Source: Tistlia consotensis USBA 355 (GTDB lineage: Bacteria; Pseudomonadota; Alphaproteobacteria; Kiloniellales; DSM-21159). Taken from it: 64,000 nucleotides of DNA. Positions within the stretch are counted from its first letter, which is position 1. Each line of letters opens with the position of its first letter. The translations under genes and the position numbers were made by a program. Below are positions 52,962 to 62,233 of this stretch, in pieces. The notes under the pieces were generated by a model. That model saw only the letters and a program-made list of their open reading frames with translations, ran no database searches and was not told where the DNA came from. The stretch spans positions 1 through 64,000 of the forward strand of contig NZ_FWZX01000021.1 in assembly GCF_900177295.1 (NCBI RefSeq), written 5' to 3'.

Positions 52962-53713
52962 CGGGCGGCGAGGCCGCCAGCGCCGCCGCCGCGCCGCTGC
53001 GCCGGCGCCGTTCCGCCCGCGGGACCGGGGGCGTCAGTCCCGGCCGGTCGCGCTCCTCGGCGCGCGAGCGGCTCGACCGCATCTACACGACGATCCGCGA
53101 CCGCATCTGCCTGCTCGACTACGCGCCGGGCACGCGCCTGTCCGAGGAGGAGCTGGCGAGCGAGTTCAAGGTCAGCCGCACGCCGATCCGCCGGGCGCTC
53201 AGCCGCCTTGAGGCCGAGGAGCTGGTCGAGATCCGCCACGGCGTCGGCAACTTCGTGACCGACGTCGACGAGGCCGACCTGAAGCAGGTCTTCCAGCTGC
53301 GCATGGAGCTGGCGGTGCTGATCGGCCGGCTCGACCCGCTGCCGCGCGGGCCCGAGGATCTCGCCCGGATGGAGGCGCTGCTGGCGCGCTGCGACCGCCT
53401 GGCGCAGGACCCGGAGCCGCGCGCCTTCGCCCGGCTCAACATGGACTTCTTCCTGGAGTTCGACGCGATGATCGGCAACCGGCCGCTGCGCGAACTGACC
53501 GCCCGGCTCTACTACCAGACCAGCCGGATCTGGCTGAAGTCGGTGCCGCACCTCAACCTCGGCCACGAGATCGAGATCTTCCGCCGCGAGATGGCCGAGA
53601 CCCTGGCGGTCATGCAGAGCGGCGACCTGGAAGCCGTCGGCCACATCCGCCGCCACCACATCTCCATGTCCGTGCGGCGCATGCTGGACTATGGCGAGGG
53701 GGAGGAGGGGTAG
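52958..53713 (+). CDS. GntR/FadR-family regulator at the end of the ectoine uptake operon
   Basis: A 251-residue regulator. A basic N-terminal tail precedes the winged helix (about 35-100: [22 protein letters not shown]) and an FCD-type helical ligand domain (about 110-240). It is coupled to ehuA by a 4-bp overlap, so it is part of the ehu operon and most probably controls it and the divergent eut operon. It is not the MocR-type (PLP-domain) EnuR used in many Roseobacter ectoine loci, so this locus seems to use a different regulator class. Confidence 0.88.
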   Translation: MTGGEAASAAAAPLRRRRSARGTGGVSPGRSRSSARERLDRIYTTIRDRICLLDYAPGTRLSEEELASEFKVSRTPIRRALSRLEAEELVEIRHGVGNFVTDVDEADLKQVFQLRMELAVLIGRLDPLPRGPEDLARMEALLARCDRLAQDPEPRAFARLNMDFFLEFDAMIGNRPLRELTARLYYQTSRIWLKSVPHLNLGHEIEIFRREMAETLAVMQSGDLEAVGHIRRHHISMSVRRMLDYGEGEEG

Positions 53714-53718
53714 CGGTC

Positions 53719-54744
53719 CTAGATCGCCAGGGCCTTCTGGTAGGCGAAGAGGGTCGGCGTGCCGCCGCTGTGCAGGAAGACGATGTCGTCGGCGGCGCTC
53801 CAGCGGCCGGCGCGGACCAGGGCGATCAGGCCGGCGAGGCCCTTGGCCGAATAGACCGGGTCGAGCACGAGCGCCTCCAGGCGGCCGGCGAGGCCGATCG
53901 CCTCGAGGGTCGCGGCGTGGGGCAGGCCGTAGGCCGGGCCGGCATGGCCGGCGACCACCTCGACCCGCTCCTCGGGGAAAGGAACGCCGAGAAGTTCGGC
54001 GGCCTCGGCGCCGTAGCGCCGCACGTCGGCCTCGACCCGCTCGGGCTCGGCGTCGATGTCGATGCCGACGATCTCGGTCTCCGGCAGGGCGAGGGCGGCG
54101 CCGACGACGAGGCCGGCCTGGGTGCCGCCGCTGCCCGAGCAGTGCACGACGGCGCGCGGCGCGAAGCCGAGGGCGGCGCTCTGCTGCGCGATCTCCAGCA
54201 GCGCCGAGGCGTAGCCGACGGCGCCCAGGCCGCTGGAGACGCCGTAGGGCACGAGGTAGGGCCGGCGGCCCTCGGACCTGAGGCTCTCGGCCAGCGCCTC
54301 GATCGGGCCGTTGCGGTCGCCGCTCCAGTCGACGGCGTGCAGCGTCGCGCCGAACAGGCGGTTGAGCAGGGCGTTGCCGCTGGTCTCGTAGTCGGGGGGC
54401 GGGGCGGCCAGGCGGCCGTGGTAGACGACCAGGTGGCAGGCGAGGCCGAGCTTGGCCGCGGCGGCTGCGACCTGGCGCTGGCTGTTGGACTGCGCGACGC
54501 CGCCCGAGACCAGGGTGTCGGCCTCGGCCTCGATCGCCTCGGGCAGCACGTAGTCGAGCTTGCGCAGCTTGTTGCCGCCGAAGCCGACGCCGGTGCAGTC
54601 CTCGCGCTTGACCCAGAGCCGGGGGCCGCCGAGCTGGGCGGTCAGCCGCCCCAGGGGTTCGAGCGGGGTCGGCAGATGGGCGAGCCCGACGCGCTCGAAG
54701 CGCGCGAGCCGGTCCGCCAGCCCCGCCACCGACCCCTGGTTCAT
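53719..54744 (-). CDS. D-cysteine desulfhydrase/ACC deaminase-family PLP enzyme
   Basis: A 341-residue fold type II PLP enzyme. The Schiff-base Lys is in GFGGNKLRKLDY (about 54-65), the substrate-binding stretch is VSGGVAQSNSQRQVAAAAAK and the phosphate loop is CSGSGGTQAGL. Where most family members have QSNH, this one has QSNS. Candidate activities are D-cysteine desulfhydration, ACC deamination or L-cysteate sulfo-lyase; sequence alone does not decide. It is convergent with gntR (5-bp gap) and has no pathway partner beside it. Confidence 0.83.
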   Translation of the reverse strand: MNQGSVAGLADRLARFERVGLAHLPTPLEPLGRLTAQLGGPRLWVKREDCTGVGFGGNKLRKLDYVLPEAIEAEADTLVSGGVAQSNSQRQVAAAAAKLGLACHLVVYHGRLAAPPPDYETSGNALLNRLFGATLHAVDWSGDRNGPIEALAESLRSEGRRPYLVPYGVSSGLGAVGYASALLEIAQQSAALGFAPRAVVHCSGSGGTQAGLVVGAALALPETEIVGIDIDAEPERVEADVRRYGAEAAELLGVPFPEERVEVVAGHAGPAYGLPHAATLEAIGLAGRLEALVLDPVYSAKGLAGLIALVRAGRWSAADDIVFLHSGGTPTLFAYQKALAI

Positions 54745-54806
54745 GGCAGGAGCCTAGCGGTTCTCCCGGAGTCCGGGAAAGGCGGCTCCGCCCCTCGTGC
54801 CGCGGC

Positions 54807-55136
54807 TCAGCCGGCCGGGCGCCCGCGCTCCCGGCCGAGCAGCTGCGTCAGCTCCTCCAGCAGGCCGCGCAGCCGGCGCCACGTCTCCTCTCCCATCTCG
54901 CGCGCACGGTCCGCCTCGAACTCCCGGCTGATCGCGACCAGGGCGTCGTGGAGCTGCCAGCCGCGCTCGGTCAGCCGCACCAGCTTGGCGCGGCCGTCGC
55001 TCGGGTCCGGCGCCAGCTCGGCGTAGCCGCGCTCGCGCAGGGCGTCGACCAGCTGGGCCATGCTCTGCTTGGTCATGCGCGCCCGTTCGGCGAGCTCGGT
55101 GACGCGCGAGCCGTCGCGGGCGATGTGGCGCAGCAC
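54807..55136 (-). CDS. MarR-family regulator, 5' end unclear
   Basis: From GTG 55136 this encodes 109 residues with a MarR winged helix (VTELAERARMTKQSMAQLVDALRERG). The frame stays open upstream to the azoreductase stop at 55344. The residues just before the GTG (VRLGERGFEDARPAHRA) look like the family's normal continuation, so the true protein should be longer. No ATG, GTG or TTG exists upstream in frame, only one CTG. Either a rare start is used, the gene has lost its start, or it is translated by read-through from azoR in the same frame. It is a probable regulator of azoR. Confidence 0.65.
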   Translation of the reverse strand: MLRHIARDGSRVTELAERARMTKQSMAQLVDALRERGYAELAPDPSDGRAKLVRLTERGWQLHDALVAISREFEADRAREMGEETWRRLRGLLEELTQLLGRERGRPAG

Positions 55137-55343
55137 GGCGCGGTGTGCCGGGCGCGCGTCCTCGAAACCGCGCTCGCCGAGCCGGACCTGGCTGCAGTCG
55201 TGCGGGGCCTCGAGCGCTTCGTCGCCGAGTTCGGCATCCCGGTCGAGGAGACCGGCGCCCAGGAGCGGTCGGTCTCCGAGGCGCTCGTCGCCCGGGTCGT
55301 CCGGGAGTGCGAGCGCCTCGGGATGTCCGTGGCCCGCCGAGTC

Positions 55344-55970
55344 TCAGGCGGCGACCAGCTCCGGCACGCTGCCGAGCGCGGCCTCGAGCGCGGCCGTCCG
55401 CGCTTCCGCGCCGAGCGCGAGTCCTTCGGCCCTCACGAAGCTCACGTCGGCAATGCCGAAGAAGCCGAAGACGGCTCTCAGGTAGGGCTCCTGGAAGTCG
55501 ACCGCGGCCTGCGGCGTGTCCGGCCTGTAGAGGCCGCCGCGCGAGGAGGCGACGATCACCTTCTTGCCGCCGGCGAGGCCGGTCGGGCCGGCCTCGGTGT
55601 AGGCGAAGGTCCTGCCGGCGACCGCCAGGCGGTCGATCCAGGCCTTGAGCTGGCTGGGGATGCCGAAGTTGTACATCGGCGCACCGACCACCACGACGTC
55701 GGCGGCCAGGAACTCTTCCAGCGCCGCGGCACCGAGCGCGATGGCGGCCCGGGTCTCGGCGTCGGGCTCGGCCTCGACCGCCGGCAAGCCCGGCTTGACG
55801 GCCGGCAGCTGGCGGGCGTCGAGGTGCGGGATCGGCTCGGCGGCAAGGTCGCGGCGCAGCACCTCCAGGCCCGGGACGGCGGTGCGCCAGCCCTCGACGA
55901 CGGCGGCCGAGAGCTGCCGCGAGACCGAGGCGTCGCCGAGGATGCTGGAGTCGACGTGCAGGAGCTTCAT
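55344..55970 (-). CDS. azoR: FMN-dependent NADH-azoreductase/NADH:quinone oxidoreductase
   Basis: A 208-residue flavodoxin-fold enzyme. The start KLLHVDSSILGDASVSRQLS, the FMN loop APMYNFGIPSQLKAWIDR (about 96-113) and SSRGGLY (about 142-148) match AzoR. It reduces quinones and azo compounds by two electrons, a detoxification role in the cytosol. It is divergent from a LysR gene that may control it, and a MarR frame follows in the same frame. Confidence 0.92.
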   Translation of the reverse strand: MKLLHVDSSILGDASVSRQLSAAVVEGWRTAVPGLEVLRRDLAAEPIPHLDARQLPAVKPGLPAVEAEPDAETRAAIALGAAALEEFLAADVVVVGAPMYNFGIPSQLKAWIDRLAVAGRTFAYTEAGPTGLAGGKKVIVASSRGGLYRPDTPQAAVDFQEPYLRAVFGFFGIADVSFVRAEGLALGAEARTAALEAALGSVPELVAA

Positions 55971-56010
55971 CGTTCTGATCCCTCTTGTTCAAACGGTCCC
56001 GATCCAGATA

Positions 56011-56073
56011 CTTCTGGAACGACTGGGCCGGTAGACGCCCGAATGGCGACAGCACGTTCTTCTGGTGGAACGA
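56011..56073. promoter_or_regulatory. Repeated half-sites in the azoR/lysR divergent promoter
   Basis: CTTCTGGAACGA (56011-56022) recurs as CTTCTGGTGGAACGA (56059-56073). The second copy ends at the lysR start codon. Paired similar sites about 48 bp apart between a LysR gene and its divergent target are consistent with LysR binding. Confidence 0.4.
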
Positions 56074-56990
56074 TGAAGGACCTCAACGACCTCGCCTTCT
56101 TCGCCGCCGTGGTCAGCCACGGCGGCCTGTCGCCGGCGGCCCGGGCGCTCGGCCTGCCGAAGTCGCGGCTGAGCCGCCGGCTCGCAGCCCTGGAGGCGGA
56201 GCTCGGCCTGCGCCTGGTCGAGCGCACGACTCGCCGCTTCAACGTCACCGAGGCCGGGCGCGACGTCTTCGACCACGCGCGCGCTGCCTTGGCCGAGGCC
56301 GAGGCGGTCGACGCCGTCGCGGCCCGCCTGCGCGCCGAGCCCCAGGGCCTGGTCCGGGTGAGCTGCCCGCTCGGCGCCGAGCTGCCCCTGGCCGCGGCGC
56401 TGCCGGCCTTCCTGGCGCGCCATCCCCGGCTGCGCGTCCAGCTGCTCCAGACCAATCGGCGCGTCGACCTGATCGACGAGCGGGTCGACCTCGCGATCCG
56501 CGTGCGCGAGCGGCTGGAGGGCGACGCCGACCTGCAGCTCCGCATCCTCGGCAGTACCCGCTCCCTCCTCGCCGCCAGCCCCGCCTTGCTGGCCGAACGC
56601 GGCCGGCCGGAGTCACCGGCGAAGCTCGCGGCCCTGCCGACGCTCAGCAGGACCGAGCAGCCGGGACCGGACCGTTGGACGCTGGCCGGTCCCGCGGGCG
56701 CGCGCGAAACGCTGGTCCACGAGCCGCGGTTCGCCGCCGGCACCTTCGCCGTGGTCCGCGACGCCGCCATCGCCGGACTCGGCGTCGCGCTGCTGCCCGA
56801 GATGACCTGCCGTCAGCCCTTTGCCGACGGCACGCTCGAGCGGGTGCTGCCGGACTGGAGCGGCGAGGCGGGCGTGCTGCACCTCGTCTTCACCTCGCGC
56901 CGCGGCCTGCTGCCCGGCGTGCGGGCGGTCATCGACTTCGTCGCCGAGACGCTCGGCGGCTGCTCCCGCGACGCGTTGCCGCCGGCCTGA
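56073..56990 (+). CDS. LysR-family regulator (divergent from azoR)
   Basis: A 305-residue regulator with an N-terminal winged helix (about 3-60: GLSPAARALGLPKSRLSRRLAALE) and a substrate-binding domain (about 88-290). The arrangement opposite azoR suggests control of quinone or electrophile stress, as for several LysR-azoR pairs. ATG 56073 gives the standard length; the long frame upstream is antisense to azoR and marR. Confidence 0.9.
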   Translation: MKDLNDLAFFAAVVSHGGLSPAARALGLPKSRLSRRLAALEAELGLRLVERTTRRFNVTEAGRDVFDHARAALAEAEAVDAVAARLRAEPQGLVRVSCPLGAELPLAAALPAFLARHPRLRVQLLQTNRRVDLIDERVDLAIRVRERLEGDADLQLRILGSTRSLLAASPALLAERGRPESPAKLAALPTLSRTEQPGPDRWTLAGPAGARETLVHEPRFAAGTFAVVRDAAIAGLGVALLPEMTCRQPFADGTLERVLPDWSGEAGVLHLVFTSRRGLLPGVRAVIDFVAETLGGCSRDALPPA

Positions 56991-57090
56991 GCGTCGGCGA
57001 CGGATCGCTCGGCCTGCGGCGTTGAACCTGCGAACGGCCGCTCCGACGGAACGGCTGCGCTTCGCCGTCCGTCCATGTCAGGATCTCCCC

Positions 57091-58878
57091 ATGCCCGAAC
57101 GTCCCGAGTCGACGGAGGACCGCCCGGCCTTCGGCTGGCGCTGGATCGGCCGCACGCTGCTGCTGCGCCGCCGGCAGTCGATCGCCGTCGCGGCCCTGAC
57201 CGGGCTCGCCTACGGCGTCGGCCTGGTCTTCCCGATCTCGATCCAGAAGGCGGTCGACGCCGTCGTCGGCGGCCACGCCGCGACCGGCCCGGTCGTCGGG
57301 CTGGCGCTGCTCGCGCTGGCGGCGGCGGGCCTGGAGGCGGCGGTCTCCTTCGCCCACCAGCGCCTGCTGATCCGCCTGGTCACCTTCCTCGACCGGCGCA
57401 TCTCGCGCAGCGTCTTCGCCCAGCTGATGCGCGTGCGCCAGGACGGTGCCGGCTTCCGCTCCGGCGAGATGATCAACCACTTCCAGCAGGCGACGAAGAT
57501 CCGCGACTTCGTGCTGACCCAGGTGCCGCGCGTCGTCTTCGATGCCGGCGGCGCGGTCGTCGCCCTCGGCCTGATGCTCTGGTACGACCCGCTGATCGGG
57601 GCGACGCTGGTCGTCCTGTCCGGCGTCTTCGCCTGGGCGACGCGCGGGCAGCGCGGCCGGCTGCGCCGGGTCAAGGACGACTACTACGCCGCCATCGGCG
57701 AGCGGCAGAACGTGCTGTCCGAGACGGTCGGCGGCATGGCGACGGTCAAGTCGCTGGCCCTCGAAGGCCACCGCATGGGCCGCTGGGAGGCCGCGACCGC
57801 CCGCATGCTCGACCAGCTCGGCGCGGTCATGGCGCTCGGCCGCACCTTCCAGCTGCGCGCGCAGCTGACCTCGCGGCTGCTGACCCTGCTGGTCGTCGGC
57901 CTCTGCCTCTGGCGGCTCTTCTCCGGGGACCTGACGGTCGGCGAGATGCTCGCCCTGCAGCTGCTGGCGGCCCGGGTGACGCGGCCGATCCTGGCGCTGG
58001 GCGACCTCTATCGCGGCTACCAGGAGGCCGACGTCGCGATCAGCCGCATCGGCGCCTTCCTGGCCGAGCCGCGCGAGCAGGCGGCTGTGCGCCCGGCGCT
58101 GCGCCGGCTCGGGCCCGGCGGCATCGCGCTGTCGGAGGTCTCGCTGACCTATCCCGGCGCCGCCCGGCCGGCGCTCGACCGGGTGACGGCACGGCTGCCC
58201 GAGCAGGGCGTCGTCGCCATCGTCGGGCGCAACGGCTCCGGCAAGTCGAGCCTGCTGCGCATCCTGCTCGGCCTGCGCCGCGACTACGAGGGCCGGGTCG
58301 AGATCGGCGGCGCCGACCTGAGGGACTACGACCCGCGCTGGCTGCGCAGCCGCATCGGCGTGGTCGACCAGGACACGGTGCTGTTCTCCGGAACGGTGCG
58401 CGAGAACCTCTGTGTCGGCCGGCCGGCGGGCGATGCGACCCTGCGCCGGGCCCTGCGCTTCGCCGGCGCGCTCGAGCTCGTGGAGGCGCTGCCGGGCGGG
58501 CTCGACGCCGCGCTGAGCGAGGGCGGCCGCTCCCTGTCCGGCGGCCAGCGCCAGCGCCTCTCGGTCGCCCGCGCCGTGGTCCGCGACCCCTGCATCGCCC
58601 TGCTCGACGAGCCGACCGCCTTCCTCGACGCCGAGGCCGCGGTCGAGCTGGAGCGGCGCCTCGCCGACTGGGGCCGCGAGCGGCTGCTGATCCTGGTGAC
58701 CCACCACCTGGCGGCGGCGCGCCACGCCGAGCGCATCCTGGTGCTCGACGAGGGGCGGCTGGTCGGCGACGGCCGCCACGACGACCTGGCCGCGGCCGTG
58801 CCCGCCTACGCCACGCTCTGGCGGGACTACCTGCGCTCGCTCGACTCGGAGCCGCCGCACGCCGAGGCGGCGGAATAG
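57091..58878 (+). CDS. ABC transporter, fused membrane and ATPase domains (type I exporter-like)
   Basis: A 595-residue half-transporter with six transmembrane helices (about 30-330) and a C-terminal ATPase. Walker A is GRNGSGKSSLLRILLG, the signature is LSGGQRQRLSVARAV, Walker B is IALLDEPTAFLDAE and the switch His is in THHLAAARH. The membrane part resembles HlyB/RTX-type secretion ATPases without the N-terminal C39 domain (GFRSGEMINHFQQATKIRDF). No adaptor protein gene or RTX substrate follows, so it may also export a small lipid-like compound. ATG 57091 follows AGGATCT. Confidence 0.88.
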   Translation: MPERPESTEDRPAFGWRWIGRTLLLRRRQSIAVAALTGLAYGVGLVFPISIQKAVDAVVGGHAATGPVVGLALLALAAAGLEAAVSFAHQRLLIRLVTFLDRRISRSVFAQLMRVRQDGAGFRSGEMINHFQQATKIRDFVLTQVPRVVFDAGGAVVALGLMLWYDPLIGATLVVLSGVFAWATRGQRGRLRRVKDDYYAAIGERQNVLSETVGGMATVKSLALEGHRMGRWEAATARMLDQLGAVMALGRTFQLRAQLTSRLLTLLVVGLCLWRLFSGDLTVGEMLALQLLAARVTRPILALGDLYRGYQEADVAISRIGAFLAEPREQAAVRPALRRLGPGGIALSEVSLTYPGAARPALDRVTARLPEQGVVAIVGRNGSGKSSLLRILLGLRRDYEGRVEIGGADLRDYDPRWLRSRIGVVDQDTVLFSGTVRENLCVGRPAGDATLRRALRFAGALELVEALPGGLDAALSEGGRSLSGGQRQRLSVARAVVRDPCIALLDEPTAFLDAEAAVELERRLADWGRERLLILVTHHLAAARHAERILVLDEGRLVGDGRHDDLAAAVPAYATLWRDYLRSLDSEPPHAEAAE

Positions 58879-58881
58879 GCC

Positions 58882-60432
58882 TCAGCCGGCCCCGGGCCGC
58901 GCCGCGGCGGCGAGCCGGTCCCAGCAGTCGTCCTGCGCCGTCGAGAGCCGGTGCTTCATGATGCGCTGGCTGGGCGTGCGCTCGAAGTCCTCGACCAGGG
59001 CGATGTAGCGCGGGTTCTGGTAGGGCGCGAGCCGCTCGCCGAGCCAGGCCGAGAGCGCGGCCGGCTCGAGGGTCGCGCCGGGCTTCGGCTTGACGAAGAG
59101 CTTGATGTCCTGCTCGCCGATCTCGGCGGCGACGCCGACCATCGCGCAGTCCTCGACGGCCTCGTGCAGCACCGCGACGTGCTCGACCTCCCAGGCCGAG
59201 ACGTTCTCGCCCCGGCAGCGCACGTTGTCGGTGCGGCGGCCGTGGAAGTAGAGGTTGCCCGCGGCGTCGAGCGAGCCGACGTCGCCGGTGTGCAGCCGGC
59301 CGCCGCGCAGCGCCTTCGCGCTGGCCTCGGGATTGTCGAAGTAGCCGGGGAAGAGGGCGCCGGGCAGGCTCGTGCGGACGACGATCTCGCCGCGCTGGCC
59401 GGTCGGGACCGCCTCGCCCTCTGGCCCCTCGAGGGCGACCGAGAACCAGGGCATCGGCCGGCCGACCGAGCCGACCGGCCCGCCGTCGTTGCAGGTCGTG
59501 ATGCTCGAGGCCTCGGTCATGCCGTAGCACTCGCGGACCTCGACGCCGAAGCGGCGCTCGAAGGCCTGCCAGATCTCGCTCGGGCAGCCGCCGCCCCAGG
59601 CGATGCGCACGGGATGGCCGCGGTCGAGGGTGCTCTCCGGCTGCTTCAGCAGGATCTGCAGGATGCCGCCCAGGTAGTGGATGTGGGTGGCGTCGTAGTC
59701 GCGCACCTGCTGCCAGAAGCGGCTGGCGCTGAAGCGCTCGACCAGGGCCAGCACGACGCGGCGCAGCAGGGGCAGGACCAGCAGCTGGGCGCCGCCGATG
59801 TGGTAGAGCGGCTCCCAGACCAGGAAGACGTCGCCGTCGCGGGCCGCCGAGACCCGCACCACGGCCTCGCCGGCGAGCCGCATCATCAGGTGCGAGACGA
59901 CGACGCCCTTCGGCCGGCCGGTCGTGCCCGAGGTGTACATGATGCAGCAGGGCGAGGTGGCGGCGGGGGCCGCCGCCTCGAAGCCCGCCCCGGAGTCGAG
60001 CAGCGGCGCCAGCGGGCGGCCGGCCTCGGCCGCGCCGCGGACCAGCAGCGGCAGGTCCGCGAGCGCGGCGCCGCAGTCACGGATCGTCGGCACGACCTCG
60101 GCCTCGGCGATCAGGGCGCGCGCCCGGCAATGCTCGAGGATGTAGCGCAGCCCCTCGCCGCGCTGCCGCACGTTGACCGGCACCCAGACCAGCCCGGCGC
60201 GGGCCAGGGCGAAGAGCACCGCCAGCGCGTCCCGGCTGTTGGCCAGCATGACGGCGACATGGTCGCCGCAGGACAGGCCGAGACCGAAGAGGCCGGCGGC
60301 CAGCGCCGCCGAGCGGCGGTCGAGCTCGCCGAAGGTGATCGGTGCGCCGTCGAAGCGGCCGTAGACGGCCTCGGGCTCGGCGGCGGCGCGCGCCAGGAAC
60401 AGCTCGAGGAAGCCTTCGTCGGAGAGGGTCAT
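58882..60432 (-). CDS. AMP-dependent acyl-CoA synthetase/ligase
   Basis: A 516-residue adenylate-forming enzyme related to CaiC and long-chain acyl-CoA ligases. The P-loop is MYTSGTTGRPKGVV, followed by YGMTEASS, TGDVGSLDAAGNLYFHGR and a C-terminal SQRIMKH carrying the catalytic Lys. It activates a carboxylic acid as CoA thioester. It lies 40 bp after the fused ABC permease in the same direction, so it may act on the imported compound. Convergent with the exporter gene (gap 3 bp). Confidence 0.9.
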   Translation of the reverse strand: MTLSDEGFLELFLARAAAEPEAVYGRFDGAPITFGELDRRSAALAAGLFGLGLSCGDHVAVMLANSRDALAVLFALARAGLVWVPVNVRQRGEGLRYILEHCRARALIAEAEVVPTIRDCGAALADLPLLVRGAAEAGRPLAPLLDSGAGFEAAAPAATSPCCIMYTSGTTGRPKGVVVSHLMMRLAGEAVVRVSAARDGDVFLVWEPLYHIGGAQLLVLPLLRRVVLALVERFSASRFWQQVRDYDATHIHYLGGILQILLKQPESTLDRGHPVRIAWGGGCPSEIWQAFERRFGVEVRECYGMTEASSITTCNDGGPVGSVGRPMPWFSVALEGPEGEAVPTGQRGEIVVRTSLPGALFPGYFDNPEASAKALRGGRLHTGDVGSLDAAGNLYFHGRRTDNVRCRGENVSAWEVEHVAVLHEAVEDCAMVGVAAEIGEQDIKLFVKPKPGATLEPAALSAWLGERLAPYQNPRYIALVEDFERTPSQRIMKHRLSTAQDDCWDRLAAAARPGAG

Positions 60433-60472
60433 GCGGGAGGCCCGGGAGTCGTGGAGTCGGAAGGACGGCGGA

Positions 60473-62233
60473 TCAGCCGCTGCGGCGCAGCCGCTCGGCG
60501 CCCAGCAGCACGGCGGTGATGACGACGAAGACCACGACCGAGACCGCCGCCAGGGTCGGGTTGAGCTGCAGGATCATGTCGTCCCACATCTGCTTGGGCA
60601 GGGTCGTCGTGACGCCGCCGCTGACGAAGATCGCCACGGTCAGCTCGTCGAAGGAGGTGATGAAGGCGAAGAGGAAGGCCGCGACCACGCCGCCCTTGAT
60701 CAGCGGCACGGTGACCAGGCGCAGCGCCTGCAGGCCGTTGGCGCCGAGCGTCGCCGCGGCTTGGTTGAGCCGCCAGTCGTAGCTCTTCAGCACCGCCGCG
60801 ACGGCGATGAAGGCGAAGGGCAGGGCCAGCACCGTGTGGCCGATGGTCAGGCCGAGGTTGGTCGCGACCAGCCCGAGCTTGGCGAAGAGGTAGAACAGCC
60901 CGACGGCGATCACGATGCGCGGCACGATCATCGGCGCCAGGAAGAAGGCGAAGACGGCGCCGCGCCAGCGGGCCCGGGCGCGGGCCAGGGCGAGCGCGCC
61001 GAGGCCGCCGATCACGGTCGCGATCAGCGCCGTGGCGAAGGCCACGCCGAAGGAGCGCAGGGTCGCCGAGATCCAGACCGGCGAGGAGAGGTAGACCTCG
61101 AACCAGTGGGTGCCGTAGCCGGGCGGGGGGAACTCGAGGAAGTGCGAGCTGGTGAAGGCGATCGGCAGGACGACGAGGGTCGGCGCGACCAGGAAGACCA
61201 GCAGCAGCACGACGTAGCCCGGCAGCAGCCGGCGCCGCAGGCCCGGCCCCGCGATCCGCGCGACGGCCTCGGCGAGGGCGGCGCTGGCCGTGGCCGCGAG
61301 GCCGAGCAGCCCGAGGCCGAGGCGGCGCAGCAGGCCGCGGCCGCCGCCCCTGCGGCGGGGCGGCTCGCCGGACAGCGAGGACAGGCCGAAGACCCGGTCG
61401 TAGAGCCAGCAGGTCGCCAGCGCCGTGACCAGCAGCAGCGCCGCCAGGGCGCCGGCGAAGCCCCAGTTCAGCATCTCCTGGATCTGCACGATGACGAGCT
61501 GCGCCAGCATCGTCTGGTGCCGGCCGCCGAGCAGCGCCGGGACGATGAAGAAGCCGAGCGAGGAGATGAAGGTCAGCAGGCCGGCCGCCGCCACGCCCGG
61601 CATCGAGAGCGGGAACCAGACCAGCCAGAAGCTGCGCGCCGGTGCGGCGCCCAGCGTGCCCGCGGCCTGGCCGAGCCGGCGGTCGATGCCGGTCATGACC
61701 GGCAGCATGGTCAGCACGGCGAGCGGCAGCATGGCATGGACCATGCCGATCAGCACGCCGGCCTCGTTGTGCAGCAGGTCGAGCTCGGGGCCGCCGAGCG
61801 CCGCCGAGACGCGGTTGAGCAGGCCGGTGCGGCCGAGCACGATCATCCAGGCGAAGGTCTTGACGAGATAGCTGGTCCAGAACGGCACGACGACCAGCAG
61901 GATCATCCGGCCGCGCCGCCGGTCCGGCAGCTGCGCCAGCCAGTAGGCCAGCGGGTAGCCGAGCAGCAGCGAGGCGAGGGCGGTCAGGGTCGCGATCCGG
62001 AAGGTGATGCCGAGCACCCTCAGGTAGACGTCGACATGGAGCAGGCGCAGGTAGGCCGTGGCCGAGAGGGCGCCGGTCTGCGGATCTTCGAGCGACAGGC
62101 CGAGCAGCTGCGCCACCGGCAGCAGGAAGAACACGGCCAGGAAGGCGAAGCCGGGCGCGGCCAGCCAGAGCGGGCCGAAGCGCGGGCGCCAGCGGCGGGC
62201 CGGCACGGCGGGGACGGTCGCGGCGAGGCTCAC
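60473..62233 (-). CDS. Polyamine-type ABC transporter, two permease domains fused
   Basis: A 586-residue protein joining a PotB-like half (about 1-300, coupling loop near AAGTLGAAPARSFWLVWFPL) and a PotC-like half (about 340-586, AAATLGANGLQALRLVTVPL). An Arg/Gly-rich linker with an extra hydrophobic stretch lies between them. It starts at GTG 62233, overlapping the ATPase stop (GTGA). The halves are usually two separate genes in spermidine/putrescine-type importers. Fused forms are better known for iron transporters (FbpB), but the ATPase and binding protein here resemble the polyamine class. Confidence 0.85.
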   Translation of the reverse strand: MSLAATVPAVPARRWRPRFGPLWLAAPGFAFLAVFFLLPVAQLLGLSLEDPQTGALSATAYLRLLHVDVYLRVLGITFRIATLTALASLLLGYPLAYWLAQLPDRRRGRMILLVVVPFWTSYLVKTFAWMIVLGRTGLLNRVSAALGGPELDLLHNEAGVLIGMVHAMLPLAVLTMLPVMTGIDRRLGQAAGTLGAAPARSFWLVWFPLSMPGVAAAGLLTFISSLGFFIVPALLGGRHQTMLAQLVIVQIQEMLNWGFAGALAALLLVTALATCWLYDRVFGLSSLSGEPPRRRGGGRGLLRRLGLGLLGLAATASAALAEAVARIAGPGLRRRLLPGYVVLLLVFLVAPTLVVLPIAFTSSHFLEFPPPGYGTHWFEVYLSSPVWISATLRSFGVAFATALIATVIGGLGALALARARARWRGAVFAFFLAPMIVPRIVIAVGLFYLFAKLGLVATNLGLTIGHTVLALPFAFIAVAAVLKSYDWRLNQAAATLGANGLQALRLVTVPLIKGGVVAAFLFAFITSFDELTVAIFVSGGVTTTLPKQMWDDMILQLNPTLAAVSVVVFVVITAVLLGAERLRRSG

